From Gnetum montanum (lineage: Eukaryota; Streptophyta; Gnetopsida; Gnetales; Gnetaceae): a DNA stretch of 64,000 bases. The notes under the pieces were generated by a model that ran no database searches, was not told where the DNA came from, and was given only the letters and a program-made list of their open reading frames with translations. The stretch covers positions 449,505 through 513,504 of the forward strand of contig MNCI01008326.1 of NCBI GenBank assembly GCA_015680685.1. Reading direction: 5' to 3'. Of the stretch, positions 20,990 through 33,469 are shown piece by piece. The position numbers were made by a program, and so were the translations under genes. Numbering within the stretch: the first letter of the stretch is position 1; each line of letters starts with the position of its first letter.

Positions 20990-22730
20990 AGCATCAAATG
21001 AGCCTTCAATCCCTAAACATTTTAGGCTAGACTAGTTTTTCCACTATCATCAACTACCTGGACATGACAAAGAATTTTGCATGGCTCTACCAGATAACAT
21101 CCAGTGCATGATTGATCAAGGTGAGTTGGTTCTAGGTGCCACTAACCCAATTCACCCCCAGAACTAACCAATGAGGGTCTATAAGGATCCTCTAAGCATA
21201 GGTGGTTTAAGGTACACCATCAACACTACCAACATTGATGATAAGTTAGAGTTGATGTAGGAGCCATTTGTGGTTCATGTGTCCTCTAGCAACACTAGGG
21301 CCCTCTTGACATCCACCAGCTCAAGGATCCCTTTTGTTATCAAAGAGTCACCTCGAGCACCAACAACATCCTTTGTGGTCAGGGTTCTATAATACATTTT
21401 AGCAACAATAGCCCAATCATCCTTTGTTCTTAGGGTGTTGCAACATGTAGTCTCCTCACCTACCTAAAGTCTGGTGGTGGGTGACACAATAACCCTTTCT
21501 TATTTAGAGGATCATCCTATAAGCAATGCTAGCAAAATGTCTAGGTGGCAACCTAGGAGACCTAATGAGCACCTTACCAACAAAATGGTTAGGGATACTA
21601 AGAGAAGAGGGAGCTAGGTTGATTGAAGCTGATGCCCTTATCTACCATCCACATGGCCAAACCAACTAAAAAGGCCACCACAAGCAACCAATAATCAAGT
21701 GTTTGGGCTCCTAGGTAAGTAATGCAATCTCCTCCATGAGAGATTTGTCTCTTAGGCTACATGGAGGAGATAAAGGCCAACAAAATAGCAGATAGAGGAA
21801 AAGACTTTCTAGATGCATTAGCCCAAGTTAAATAGGCTTTAGAATAAAAGAACATAATGTTAAGTCTATATGACCTGATCATGACCTCTTCCACCCACCG
21901 TGAAGCATTGGTCTACATGTTAACCTTCATTTCTATTATGGAGGACATCCCAGTGAATGAACAATCCATCCATGGTATGATGTTTCCCCTTGCACCAAAA
22001 GGATCAAGTTCAATGCCCTTGGAATTCCATGATGAGGTGATTAAGGTTGACCCTGAGAAGGATCAAGTCATAACTGCACCAATGTTTATCACAATCCATG
22101 TTGGATAATGAAGAATCTAAAGGGTGCATGTGGATGATGGGGCAGCAACCAACGTCATTCCATTCACCATCATCAACAAGATAGGTTATACTAACCAAAT
22201 CAAACCCATGAAGAGAAGATGCTTTAAGTCCTTCAATAGGTCATGCATTGTTTTAAGGGGACAGTTCATGATAGCCTTTGTGGCAAGGGAGCAATTCCCC
22301 ACCACAGCAAAGTTCATCATCATTAAAGAGATTCATGGATTCAACATAATCTTGGGTAGGCCTAGGCTAGCCCAACTACATGCCATCTCTTCTTCTATTC
22401 ACCAAGAAATCCACCTTTCATAAAAAGGTGGTGAGGTTATCATTTACAGTGACAATGCAACCCCTCTTACCATAAACAACATAGACACTAAACAAGGGTC
22501 AAAGGCAGAGTTCCCCTATGATGTACCTCCCATAATGTATGAGTGTAAGACATGTGAGAAAAACTAACCTAAGGAGCCAAAAGGAGCCAATGAACTCTTG
22601 GAGGACACTTTGTGGATAGAATTACCTTTTGAGATGGCTAATGAAGGTCAAGGTGAGTACTGCATAGTACCTTCTACGCCCTACGTGCTGCCTAACCCAC
22701 ACCGAGTTAGAAAGCAACTACATGGCTAAA
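20990..22730 (+). pseudogene. E7 nucleocapsid remnant and aspartic protease
   Basis: Near 21030-21120 the frame reads FHYHQLPGHDKEFC, a knuckle of the C-x-YH...GHD....C type with its first Cys replaced by Phe. The protease is at about 22124-22430: VHVDDGAATNVIPFTIINKIG (active-site loop), then FIIIKEIHGFNIILGRPRLAQLHA, the flap/LLGRPW-type end typical of plant Ty3/gypsy proteases. A linker with acidic and Pro-rich sequence continues to about 22730 and then stops being recognisable, where RT should follow. Several stops make this non-functional. Confidence 0.7.
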
Positions 22731-22989
22731 GTATCCCCTTACACCAACATGCACTAGGTGACCACCCACCCCTCACTTCTCCATATCTCACTTGCTTCCA
22801 TTTTATTTGCCCATTTACATTTTGCTTGGTTACTTGCATTTTGCATTATTTGCTTTATTATGCATTTATTTCTTTTGTTGGTGCATTTTCACTTAGTTCA
22901 TGTCTTTACTTATTTAGCATACTCTTTAGAAATTATTATCTTATGCATGAAAAATATTAAATATACATAAAAATGATAAAACATTAAAA

Positions 22990-23215
22990 TTACAAAAAAC
23001 TAGCAGTTTCCTACCATCGCTTAAAACTCGCAATCGCATGGCTCAAAAAGGCTTTAAACTAGTGCTATGGCCCACTATGTCCTAAAACTGGCAACACTTT
23101 TCCTTTTAATGCATGGCAAGAAATGGCCTTAAACTACCATTGGGGCTCAAAATGGCCTAAAATTGCCAATACATGGCCTAAAATGACCTTAAACTAACAT
23201 TGGGGTCATGATGGC
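22990..23215. repeat. Short degenerate tandem array (AAACTA / ATGGCC motifs)
   Basis: Units like ATGGCCTTAAACTACCATTG recur about five times with variable spacing. A similar unit appears at 28450-28495 (ATGGCCTATCAAGGCCTAAA), so the two sites bracket the E8 block. Related in style to the larger array at 29480-29945. Confidence 0.5.
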
Positions 23216-23639
23216 CTAGTGAAATTCTCATCACACAATCATCACCATTATTCAAGTCATAGCTTAGCACATCAATCCATCACAAGATCAGAAAAACAAA
23301 CACATAGTAAATAATTGGAAAATTCATACACTCTATATAGAAAAATCTTCATTACATCTCACATAAATAACAGTATATAGCATAAGCATTTGCACCATGT
23401 AGAAAAGAATAGAACAAAAATGCAAAAATGTCCAATAGTAATGCTACATTAGAACATGCTCAGCTAGTACTACTAGGTGGACATTGGGGTCCTTCTTCCT
23501 TTGCCACACTGCTAGGGCCTACAACATCACCTAGTGCCTGCTACTACTACAACATTACAAAAAATTACTAAGCAAATGTACAATATAAAAACTAACATGA
23601 AAAAGCATAAACAAAAATAAACAAAAAACTAACCCAAGA

Positions 23640-26250
23640 GGATCCCACATCAATCATATCTAGAGGTAAACTATCAAGGCCCTCCTCTAGGTGATGGAGG
23701 ATTTTAGCTTTAAATAGTCATGTCTAGTCATCTTGGCCAATGTTACTCCCTGCATGGGTCTTGCCTTTGTCCATAGTGGTCCACGTGGGTGGCTTCATGG
23801 ATAATGAAGCAAATGAAGCCTATCCTAAGGGTGTAATAATTTTCCTCTTTGAAGAGCCACTCACCACAATATGATGAGTGAACAACTCATAGGCTTGTCT
23901 CCTACTGATTGCCTCAAGGAACATCTTAAGGTAATGGAATTCAATAAACTCTTCTTTCATCTACTAAGGATACACATATTGCTCATGCTTGTAGTGGTTT
24001 TTGTTATTCTTTTAGGTTTTCCTCCACCTACATACCTTTGCACTATAGTTTTTCCAGTCCTGGTTCTTTTGGGCAAGTAGATCCATCTATAGCTATTGTT
24101 CAATAATCTCTCAAGTGGCCTCATTTTTATCTTGGATGGTTGACCAGTAGCTAGAATAATCTATCTACATGGTCCTTCTCCCCATGATCCAACTACAAGA
24201 AAGTCATATCAAGGCTGAAGATCCTCAATCTTTGTGTCTTGGCTCATCATCCTCTCCTGGAGCTCATGAACATGCTTCCATAGGTGCTCATTCAAGTGCC
24301 TATATATCCATAATGCTTCCACATAGGGTAGCACATATTTTTTGGCTACCTTGTATGTATGATGAGACACTTTCTCTACTTCTGGAGGGAACCCAGGGAT
24401 GACATCGACCTTGGCCATCCTGCTCAGATCCTTGCAAAGCTTAGAACCTATTGGCATGTAACAAGCAAGTCAACTTAGCCATAGATTAAGCATTGAATCA
24501 GTAAAACAACATAATGAAGGCAAAACTATATAAATACAAAGCTTTAAATCTACCTACTATAGGTGGTCAACCATGTCCTCTATGATGCCCTTCATGAAGG
24601 CAAACTTGTTAGGCATTTCTATCCCTAACTTCATGTGGTAGGTAGATGTGGATGTTGGACCACTAGTAGACTCATTTGGGGTAGTGACATAATAATGCAC
24701 TTAGAAACAACTAAATAGTTAAAGATGCTAGATAAAAAGATCAAAAATTGATGGTAATCTAAGGCACTCATCTAGTAAGCCCTTAGGTATGAGAGTAGGG
24801 GGGGGTCACCCAACTACACATTGTCAAAAAGGTGGTCAAAATCACCCCCATCTAGGTGCTTGTGGCTAAGGTATGGAAAAGAGGATAGAGCTCCTAGACG
24901 TTAGCCACAAGCACATCTTTAATGGGTATGACCTTATGAGATTGGATGGCTTCCAACTAGACCTCGATCTCTCCTCTACATTCCACCTCCATGCTAGCCT
25001 TATCAATGAAAAATGGGCCATTATTGGAGAGGCCAAGGAGATCGGTGAAGATCATCTTGCTAAGGTCCAAAACTACCCTCACACTATGCACCTGGGTGAC
25101 AAAGTGGCAAACATTTTTGCTGAAGAAGTCTATGATTTTGACCACTTCAGCCACCAAAATGCTTGGGCTAAGGGCCAAGAAAAGGTCCATCAACCATGCA
25201 CACATGACCTTGTTGGTTAGTTCCTCTAAGGCTTGGTGACACAACTAATGTTGCACATCCTTTGCATCATCATATTTCATGATGAGGGTGACTTCTCTGT
25301 GGCCTATAGTGACCACTGTCACCTTGCTTGAAGCAACTACCGATACAATAGAGGAAAAAATAATGTTAATACTATGCAACAGCAAATCAATGAGCACATG
25401 TGAGCACGCACAAGAGCTAAAATAGTAGACACTTATGTAGAACAAATGATGTGCAAGATGGAGGTGGTGGCACAAGAATCTCCTCAAGATTGAGCTTACC
25501 AATAGCCTATTCATCATCTAGCCAATCATGGATCTTACATTGCTCATGCACCCTTAGGTACTGGGTAGGGTAGGACTTGAGATCTTCTTCCACCTACTCA
25601 AGTACAAGCCCCTAAAAGTTTGGACTAGAGGAGAATACTTCTAGGGTAGTATGAGTTAAGGAAAGAACATCCTTCTCGTCATGTAGGCCCTTCTCGTGAA
25701 CTCTAAATTTGGCATTAAGCATGAGTAGTTAGTAACTTAGCATGAGCCAATAGCAAAGAACACATTTCAAACAACCATAAGAGCATTCACCCTCTAATGT
25801 AGTATATAGTTCTAGGTGGGTTCTGGAACAAAGTGTGCATACGTAGAGTAATGAATATATTGTTGCTCTCGTTGTAACAACTGAACTCTAGCATTTGTCA
25901 AATCCTAGTTAAAGGCCAAGAACCCTTGAGGCCTCTACCTGAACCACCTTCTTTATCATCATCAATAGTGGGATCATTGGACATAAACTTCAAAATTCCT
26001 TGGTTAGCCCCAAGCAGCAATGTCTCTATGATGACACTTGTAGCTTTCACCACTAAGTGTGACCACATCATCACACTAAAGCCCTATCAAAAGAATTCTA
26101 AGAACCCATGTGTTTCTAGTAGGAACCACATTGCTTAATAATCCACCTGCATATCTAGTGTAGGCATGTTAGAAATAGGCTCGCTTATGTAGCAATGAAT
26201 GCCAAAGAGCTTCATGACAACTAGGATGAGCTTTAGTAGCAACTTACAAC
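23640..26250 (-). pseudogene. E8 antisense accessory ORF (decayed)
   Basis: On the minus strand, opposite to E7 gag and integrase, two longer open blocks survive: 24957-25244 (95 codons) and 24209-24457 (82 codons). The second encodes LWIYRHLNEHLWKHVHELQ and continues ERMMSQDTKIEDLQ, a likely coiled coil. Upstream parts are Leu/Phe-rich and broken by stops. Some plant Tat-type elements (for example Grande, from memory) carry an antisense ORF between pol and the 3' LTR; position and coiled-coil tail agree with that. No conserved domain is recognised and the biological role is unknown. Confidence 0.4.
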
Positions 26251-26339
26251 CACAAAACAAAAAAACAAAGTGTTAGTACATACATTGGAGACAAATTTTA
26301 ACAAAAATATATTAAAAATTAAACTTAGAAAAATTAGCA

Positions 26340-28400
26340 TAACATAGCGTTGGTTAGCAAAAATATCCTAAGGCCCCTTAGGGCCCCATAGATATAGGGC
26401 ATCAACACATACATTTGACACATCTAGTACTCACTATGGTAAAAAACATTTTTCATAGCATTAGTGTCTCATTTTGCATCACATATTTAGAATTACCATA
26501 GTTTGCATGTTTTGGTAGATTTATCATTATTGTGGTTTGTAGATTAGGCATTGTTGTAGTTTTTTCACATTTTTCACATTGTTGCATTTTACATTATTAA
26601 ATTGTTGCATTGTTAGCATTGTTGCATTAAGTATAATTTATAAAATTTTCCACAATTTTTCTAACTCTAGGTAGCATAGTTTTGAACATTACAAATTTTT
26701 TTTCTAACTCTAGATTACCTTTGAGAGCATAGTCTAGAAAGACAACAAATTTTTTCTAACTCTAGATCACCCTAACTATGCTTTGGAACACTATAAAGCA
26801 TAGTCCCAAATTGCAAAAAAATCTAACTCCTAACTACGCTATCCATGGAGTGTAGTCCAAAAAAAAAACTAACTATTGAACAAGACATTTTGATGAACAA
26901 TTGGCATTAGCTATGCCTCCAAGATAAGAGTGTAGTTTTGGCTATGGCTAGTAAACTAAAGTTTGGCTACCACCCCAATGATCTCTCCATTGCACAATTC
27001 CCTACTATAGCATTGTGCACTAGCTATCATCTCCCCTTTGCACTGTGCCATACTATGGTGCTATACACTACCTACATTGACCATGTTTATTACACATTGG
27101 GTGCCTACTATGGCAGCCATCCTTGTGGTTGTGCTACCTAAAACTTGCCACGGTCACATTCCCTACAACCATGCCACTTACATCAGTGGCACAACCACGC
27201 ACCTTGCCTCTGCCCTACCAACCGCTACAACTCTTACACCACGTGAACAAAAATAATGTAGTAGAAATGTGCCCCTTACACCAAGATTCCCCTCATGACC
27301 TCTATAGCTACATATCTTTTTTGTAGGGGGTAACATCCCAACACACCAAACTATTCCATGGAGCATAGTCCCATCCTCTAAAACTCTCTCTCTCTCTCTT
27401 CCCTCCCCCNCCTACTACAACCCTTCCCTACAGTGAGCCACCCCTAGCCACCAGTGGTGCCCTCATCCCCATGTTGAAACATGCACAAAAATTCTACAAA
27501 AATTAAAAAAAAATAAAGTTTTCTAGAACCCCTCATCATTCTCTTACCCCATGGGTGGTAGCACCTTGTTGCAGCCAAAACCCAACCCATTACCTCACAT
27601 CGCAAAGAACCAAGAAATATTTTTTAAAAAACACAAAAAAAATTTCCTCATAGAAAATCCCACCCAAGCGAGAGGCCTCTCCACCTATGGCAGTAGCCTC
27701 CCAAAACCTTCCCACATAGAAACCAATTGCTATCAAGACTGCAATGCCCCATGCATGCCTATCAGTCCCATGGCTAGGAAAAATGCACAAAACCCCATTA
27801 CAACAAGAATCATTTCCAATGCACATGCATTCCTTGCTATAGTAACCGAAACGGTCATGGCAGCAATGGCCCTTGCCATTGCAAGCCACTACCAATGAAA
27901 CCACATCCCAAACCCTCAACACTAACTACAAGAAACAAATGAACAAATGACAAATGGCAAGAAGGGAAAAGCATAGTTGGGGTACTTAGTAGATAGTAAC
28001 ATTCGTCATTCCTCCATGTGTGCTTGCAATAGGTGTCCCAGTGCCCATTCTCCCTCATCCACATTGGTTAGTATAGGGTGCAAGCATCTACTTTGGCAAG
28101 TCACCCTGGCAACAACTATGCTCTTTAAAGGTAATGCTCTAAGCTATAAAATTTCATGTTTTCAACTTTGAAAGTGAAAGACTTATCATAGCTGAAACAC
28201 ACTTTTATACACCCCCCCCCTTTGGACCACTTAATGATTTACCTACCCCAGGACTATGCTCAACACTATTTGCATAGTACAAAGTGTAGTTGAGTGAGAG
28301 CATAGTTATCTAGAATTAGAAAAAGTTTTGATATCTTTTGTTGCCCCCAGACTTAGAAAAATTTGAAATTTTTTTCAATGCCTAGTTTGACTTCCCATCC
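26340..28400 (+). repeat. LTR-like segment related to E7 LTR (E8)
   Basis: Repeated CTAACTCTAG phrases and AGCATAGTC/GTGTAGTC half-sites (26660-26960, 28245-28320) match the style of the E7 LTR. The middle (27000-28100) is CA-rich, with a CT microsatellite at 27384-27399 and a single N at 27410. Overlapping open frames near 27038-27922 on both strands lack family features. Orientation is taken from the half-site order and is uncertain. Not alignable end to end with E7 LTRs by eye. Confidence 0.4.
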
Positions 28401-28600
28401 CAAGCACTCCTAGCCTTGTCTAAAATGATACATCTAGTGCATACCATTATTCACTAAGACCTTAAACTTGAACACATGGCCTATCAAGGCCTAAAATTCA
28501 CACCAATGCACTTACTTTCTTTAATGTTACATGTGCATACTTAATGCACATGCCACCAACTAAATTGCACATAATGTAGATCACATGGTTGTTCCAACAT

Positions 28601-29475
28601 TGGCGATTGGACATCATTGGACCTATTACACCCAAGTCCTCTTCAAGGCATAGCTTCATTATAATTACAGCTGGGTACTTTAGCAATTATATTAAAGCTA
28701 TTTCCCTTAGGAAGACAACATTATAATAGGTTTTCAAATTTGTGTTTGAAAACATAGTGACCCATTTTAGTTTATCCATGGCCATCGTAATCGAAAATGA
28801 ACAATAATTAAGTGGTGCTGAAACCAAGGCTTTCTATGAGCACTGCAGTATTAAACATTCCTTCTCATCATTATACTACCCACAAGAAAATGGCCAAGTG
28901 AAGGCCATAAATAAAGTCATCGTTAACCTTCTACAAAAAATGCCAATTACAATAAATGACGATGGCATGAGCAATTAGTCTACACACTCTAGGCCTACTG
29001 TACAACACATAGAATAGTAATAGGTAATACACCGCATAGCCTTGTTTATGGGTCTAAAGTAATTTTACCTCTTGAGTTATAGGTTCCATTACTTTGTGTG
29101 ATCATCTCAAACTTCAATAATAAGGCTTAGAATGATGACTTGAGAACTGTGGATCTCAACTCTATATAGGAGAAGCACATGCAGATGCTTGATCACATTG
29201 AGTGGTACTAAGAAAAGCAAAGGTAAAACCATTGTCATAATTATAATCAATGCCTCATTATGAAAGGGAACCTAGTTCTCAAGGTCATTCATGAACCTGC
29301 AGACAAATTCTTAGCCAACTAGGAAGGGCCTTTCTTAGTCACTAAGGCCTATGATAATGTAGTATTCAAGCTTGTTAATCATGATGGCAATGAGTTTGTC
29401 AATCTAGTCAACCATTTGTACTTAAAGCCTTATTATGCCTAGTACATAGTGCTACATCTCAATGAAGAAAGGTAA
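28601..29475 (+). pseudogene. E7 integrase (core and C-terminus, broken)
   Basis: The frame opens with LDIIGPITPKSSSRHSFIII, the start of a plant Ty3/gypsy integrase core with the first catalytic Asp. Later blocks are FYEHCSIKHSFSSLYYPQ, ENGQVKAINK (third acidic residue changed from Glu to Lys) and YRTPHSLVYGSKVILPLE. The second acidic residue is also lost (expected DNG reads ENE). The C-terminal part has GPFLVTKAYDNVVFKLV and NHLYLKPYY. It ends at the TAA near 29473. The zinc-binding head is missing, cut off by the E8 block. Confidence 0.8.
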
Positions 29476-29479
29476 GCAC

Positions 29480-29945
29480 AGAGTTCACTATGACTATAAA
29501 CTAGCAAGGCAAAGTATGCTACAACTATAAACTAGCATAGCAAAGTCCACTACCACTATAAAATGGCATAGAAAGTTACTATGACTATAAACTAGCAAAA
29601 CAAGTTCACTATGACTATAAACTAGCACAACACAATCACACTATGACTATAAACTAGCATAGATTGTCCACTATGATGTTAAATTGGCATAGCACTCGTC
29701 CACCATGATGTTAAATTGGCACCTAGACCTGTAGTTTACTATGACTATAAACTAGCATAGATAGTTTGCTATGACTATAAACTAGCATATAACATCTACC
29801 ATGACACTAAACTCGTATAGCTCATCCACGGGTTATGATGTTAAACTAACACAATAGCACATCCACAGAAATGTTAAACTGGCATGCAATGGTCTGCTAG
29901 GACTACAAACTAGCATGACATGATCTACCAAGACCTTAAACTAGG
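29480..29945 (+). repeat. Tandem array, about 30-bp unit (ACTATGACTATAAACTAGCA)
   Basis: About 14 imperfect units lie just after the integrase stop codon. Two sub-types alternate: ACTATGACTATAAACTAGCA and CATGATGTTAAATTGGCA. Direct orientation with no unique spacers, so not a CRISPR. Arrays between pol and 3' LTR are known in Tat-type plant elements. Confidence 0.8.
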
Positions 29946-30109
29946 TTCACCATCACTCATGCATGGTTCTATATGCAAGCAAGTGAGAATAATCCTAACT
30001 CCCCCTACCCACACCTCCACTTTGCTACCACATAGGGTAGTGATGCTACAATCCTAGACTAGAGTTCCTATTGTTGGGAGAGACCTCTAGAACATTTGCA
30101 GAATTACTA

Positions 30110-30530
30110 TTCCCTAGCATTTTTTTGATCTTCTAGAGATCCCATCATTGGTGTGCCCTTTGTGGCACTTGTAGCACTACCATCTCTAGATAGCACTTGC
30201 AACACTACCACATTTAGGCATTTTTCTAGTGGTTTGAGCTCCTATCATTGGGACACCCTTTGGAGTAGTTACAACATTATGGCCCCCTACTATTTTTCTA
30301 ATTTTTTTGGCTCTCACCATTGCTTAGGCTTGGAAGTAATTGTAGTATTATTACCCCCCACCATTTTTTTGGTTTTCTAAGCTCTTGTCATCGATGCAAG
30401 CTCTTGAACACTTACATCATCATCACCCCCAACACCCCCCCCCCTGGAATCATTTTGCTAATCTTTTTCGGACACTTGTCATTAATGTGGCCTCTAGAGC
30501 ATTTGTAGCATTCTCACCCTGGATTCCTAT
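30110..30530 (+). repeat. Second tandem array, about 100-bp unit, 4 imperfect copies
   Basis: Each unit runs from a T-rich block through CTAGAG/GAGCTC-like and CATCATTGG-like phrases to a TAGCACTACC or ACCCCCCACC end. Copies begin near 30118, 30218, 30292 and 30363, and a shorter one follows near 30455. Poly-C runs (30430-30444) sit inside. Confidence 0.6.
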
Positions 30531-31626
30531 TGGCTTCTCAAAAACTTGTAACTAGTTTAGCTATTGCAACAATTGTAGCAACCTTGCATCTAGCAATTTA
30601 CTCGCATCTTATGCTATGTGGTTGTTGTCTTGTTTTCTCTAAGCTGTGTTTCCAGGATGAAGCCCTAGAGGCTATCATGCAAAGATGCATCTCATCATAG
30701 TAGCAAGTCACCACATTGCCCTGATATGCATGATTGGACTAGCCAAGACACTCAAGAGTGCACATTTCTATTACTCCCACTATAGTCTACTAGCATTTAC
30801 CCTTTTTACCTTACATTCCTCCCAACTCCCCCTACATCACAAAGATTGCAAACCCATCCAATGTAAATGGCACCCTCTCTAAGTCAACCATAGAACCCAT
30901 GGCGAACATAATGTAACTCATCCCATGGAGAGCCTTTGTGGGCTAGTCAAAGCCCAAGTAGATGTAACACAACTCATCTTGGGGAGGAAAGACCTATCCT
31001 ACAAACACAACATAGTTGCATCAAAGCAAAGCCCATTAGGTAGCACATAGTCCACTTGATGGAAAGCATCTCATAGCTAGCATTTCATAATGTGTAGAAC
31101 CCAAAGGAAGTTCACCTCATAGTCAAAAATTGAAAAAATTCTTAAAAAAAAGAGCAAATGGGACAAAACATATCCCCAGGAAAAAATTAGTAGAGCTACA
31201 ATATTGTAATGGGTCCAACCTTGAATCCATGATAATTCTGTCATTAGCATTTTGATGAGAGGTCACAAGTTTAGGGGTAAGCCATTCTGGTGCCATGGAT
31301 GCTAACCTTTTGATAAGCATTTTGATGTGAGGTCACTATTTTGGTGGTAGGCCACCTTAGTGCCACAATCACTATCAACTGTGCTAACTCAACATCTTGC
31401 AACATGACATCTTACTTGCATTTCACCTCCCCTCCCATATTTAGAACATTTCCTATGCCCTTTACCTCTAGCATATCATAACCCTTAGCACCCTTGAGCA
31501 TGGTGCAGTGACATCCAGTTAGGTACTGAGCAATGTTGGTGTCAAGCCTACTATGGTGTTTTCTCATTCTTTGTCAACATCTCTTGGGCCACTCCTCTAG
31601 ACAGCAATAAAGAGGAACCGATGAAA
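30531..31626. other. E7 3' non-coding region
   Basis: No pol or accessory gene recognised. A direct duplication of about 70 bp lies at 31247-31316 and 31317-31380 (both start AGCATTTTGATG). The last bases before the 3' LTR (AAAGAGGAACCGATGAAA, about 31609-31626) are purine-rich and are the likely polypurine tract. Confidence 0.5.
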
Positions 31627-33287
31627 TGCCATCAAATTTGGGCCACCACATCTTCATGAAAAATTTTTCTAGTGTCAATATAAGGAAAATTTTTTCTAAG
31701 TGTGGGGCCCATGCTTCCCACTACTGGGACTACATTCTAGATCATAGTCAATGTAATCTGCAACACAAGTCCAAATTCTCAAGATTTTTCTAAGTGTTAA
31801 TTGTAGCTATGAATTTTTCAAAGTGTTGGACTATGCTCCCTACTACTGGAACTACTTTCTAGAGTGTAGTCTGTGTAGTTAGCATACAAATGGCAAGTTT
31901 TGCAAATTTTCCAAAGTGTTAAGCCAGAACCTATCAAGCTTGCTTGGCATAGAAAAAATAGTTTAGCAAATACTATGCTCTCCACCACATTGGAGCATAG
32001 TTAAGCTTGCTTGGGATGGAAGAAATAGTTTGAAAAATTTTTTAACTTCTGAGACTACACTTCCTAGTATGCTCTAGAATGTAGTCAACATACTACATGA
32101 AGACACCAGTTTTGCAAAAATTTTCTAACTACTTGGACTATGATCTCACTACTAAAACTATGCTCTAGAGCATAGTTAGTGTAGTTAGCATCTAAGCTCA
32201 ATTTTTACAAAATTTTTCTAATTATTGAGACTACACTCTAGAGCATAGTCATTGTAGTCATGTAGAACAACCTCTAGAAGCCTTCAAAGCATAGCATTGG
32301 CCTTTATCTCAACTCTAACATTCCCTCAACAAGGACGATTAGCAAACTACATTTCTTTTGCACCCCCCATGCATCCCAAAATTGTACCTATGCTCAACAC
32401 CACTTGAGAGAGTGGATAGCATAGTCTTGAAACATGCACTATTTTATATTATTTTTAGGTACATTGTAGTCTCTTCAGCATTGGCACATACAATTTGGGT
32501 AGTGTATTCATAGTTTGGCAATCTCATGAGGTCCATTAGAGCATACCAATAGAACACCATTTACTTTAGTGGACAGCATAGTTGGGGTTAGCATAGCCTC
32601 AACTACCCCTCTACCATGTGGTGCCCTAATATACAATTCTTGCATTCAATTGGAAAATTTGCATTTTCAGCATTCTTTCATTAAAGCATATTTGGCATTT
32701 TAGCAGACTCCATGCTAGCATTTGACACTATTGCACACCACAATAGGACACCATTATAGACCACTACAACCCATAGGACACTGTAGCAGCCAACCTAGTA
32801 GGCACAGACACCACAACAGATATTAGTTTTTGTAGCCTAGACACCTTAAGACTATGACTATGCTACCTACTATGCTTGTTTGTACACCACATACCTTCTC
32901 ATACTTCTTGTAGTTAACTATGCTCTTCCTATTTGGGGTGATGTCGCTCTTCACCTGCGTAATTTTTAACATTTTTATTCAAATTCTAGCATTTACTTAC
33001 ATTTTTTCACCATTTTTTTACATAACCATGCATTGATGCCTTTGTTTTTGGAGGAAATGCTTAACTATTCTCACCCCTATTGACATCATAGATGTTGCAA
33101 ATATCATGCAAGCACTTGAAAATGTTTCAGCATTGCATTCCATATGTCCTAGTTTGATTGACAAGACCATTCTAGGTATCTCATCTCTACCTCCAGCAAG
33201 CCCTCACATGGATGTAGGGTCAAGTTGTGCACACTAAAAACCTCTTGATGTACCATTCTAGCCACCAACATTTTTAGTTACTATAGA
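31627..33287 (+). repeat. E7 3' LTR
   Basis: It aligns with 16798-18520, starts TGCCATCAAATTTGG after a purine-rich tract and ends near ACATTTTTAG. It lacks about 60 bp that in the 5' LTR includes the TATA box. The palindrome motif is present at 32157-32176 in perfect form. Confidence 0.7.
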
Positions 33288-33469
33288 TTGCATTCCCTTA
33301 TGTGGGAAACTAACACCAACAATAACAACAATAGTAATGGTAATGAAAGGAATGTAATCATATATTTTAATCAAGAGCATTAGGTCTAATTTATTGAATG
33401 CATCTAAAATCATTAGATAATTAATCATAGATATCAAATTAAATAATTAAACCTTACAAATTGTTAGGC

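Larger units (their letters stand above)
22740..28560. mobile_element. E8: block replacing the E7 RT/RNase H region (antisense ORF and LTR-like DNA)
   Basis: Protease of E7 ends near 22730 and its integrase resumes near 28600, so this 5.8-kb block is not normal pol. It starts with T-rich DNA (22750-22980), a short array of AAACTA/ATGGCC motifs (22990-23215), a minus-strand ORF (about 23640-26250) and LTR-like DNA with the E7-style palindrome half-sites (26340-28400). This order (array, antisense ORF, LTR) resembles the 3' part of a related element, so E8 may be a partial relative joined or inserted here. Ends are approximate. Confidence 0.45.
16798..33287 (+). mobile_element. E7: long Ty3/gypsy element (Tat/Ogre-like layout), internally rearranged
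   Basis: Two direct repeats of about 1.7 kb (16798-18520 and 31627-33287) are the LTRs. Between them in plus orientation are PBS, gag, protease, integrase and 3' tandem arrays. RT and RNase H are missing; the 5.9 kb between protease and integrase holds unrelated material (E8). Large size, tandem arrays between integrase and the 3' LTR, and the PBS type fit the Tat side of Ty3/gypsy from family knowledge; the exact clade cannot be settled by eye. Confidence 0.7.

Noticed and set aside
27038-27922. Several overlapping open frames on both strands (66-115 codons)
   Set aside because: CA-rich low-complexity DNA gives open frames on both strands; no conserved motif.
29480-29945. CRISPR-like direct repeats
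   Set aside because: Units are contiguous and degenerate, with no unique spacers of constant length, in a plant retroelement context.
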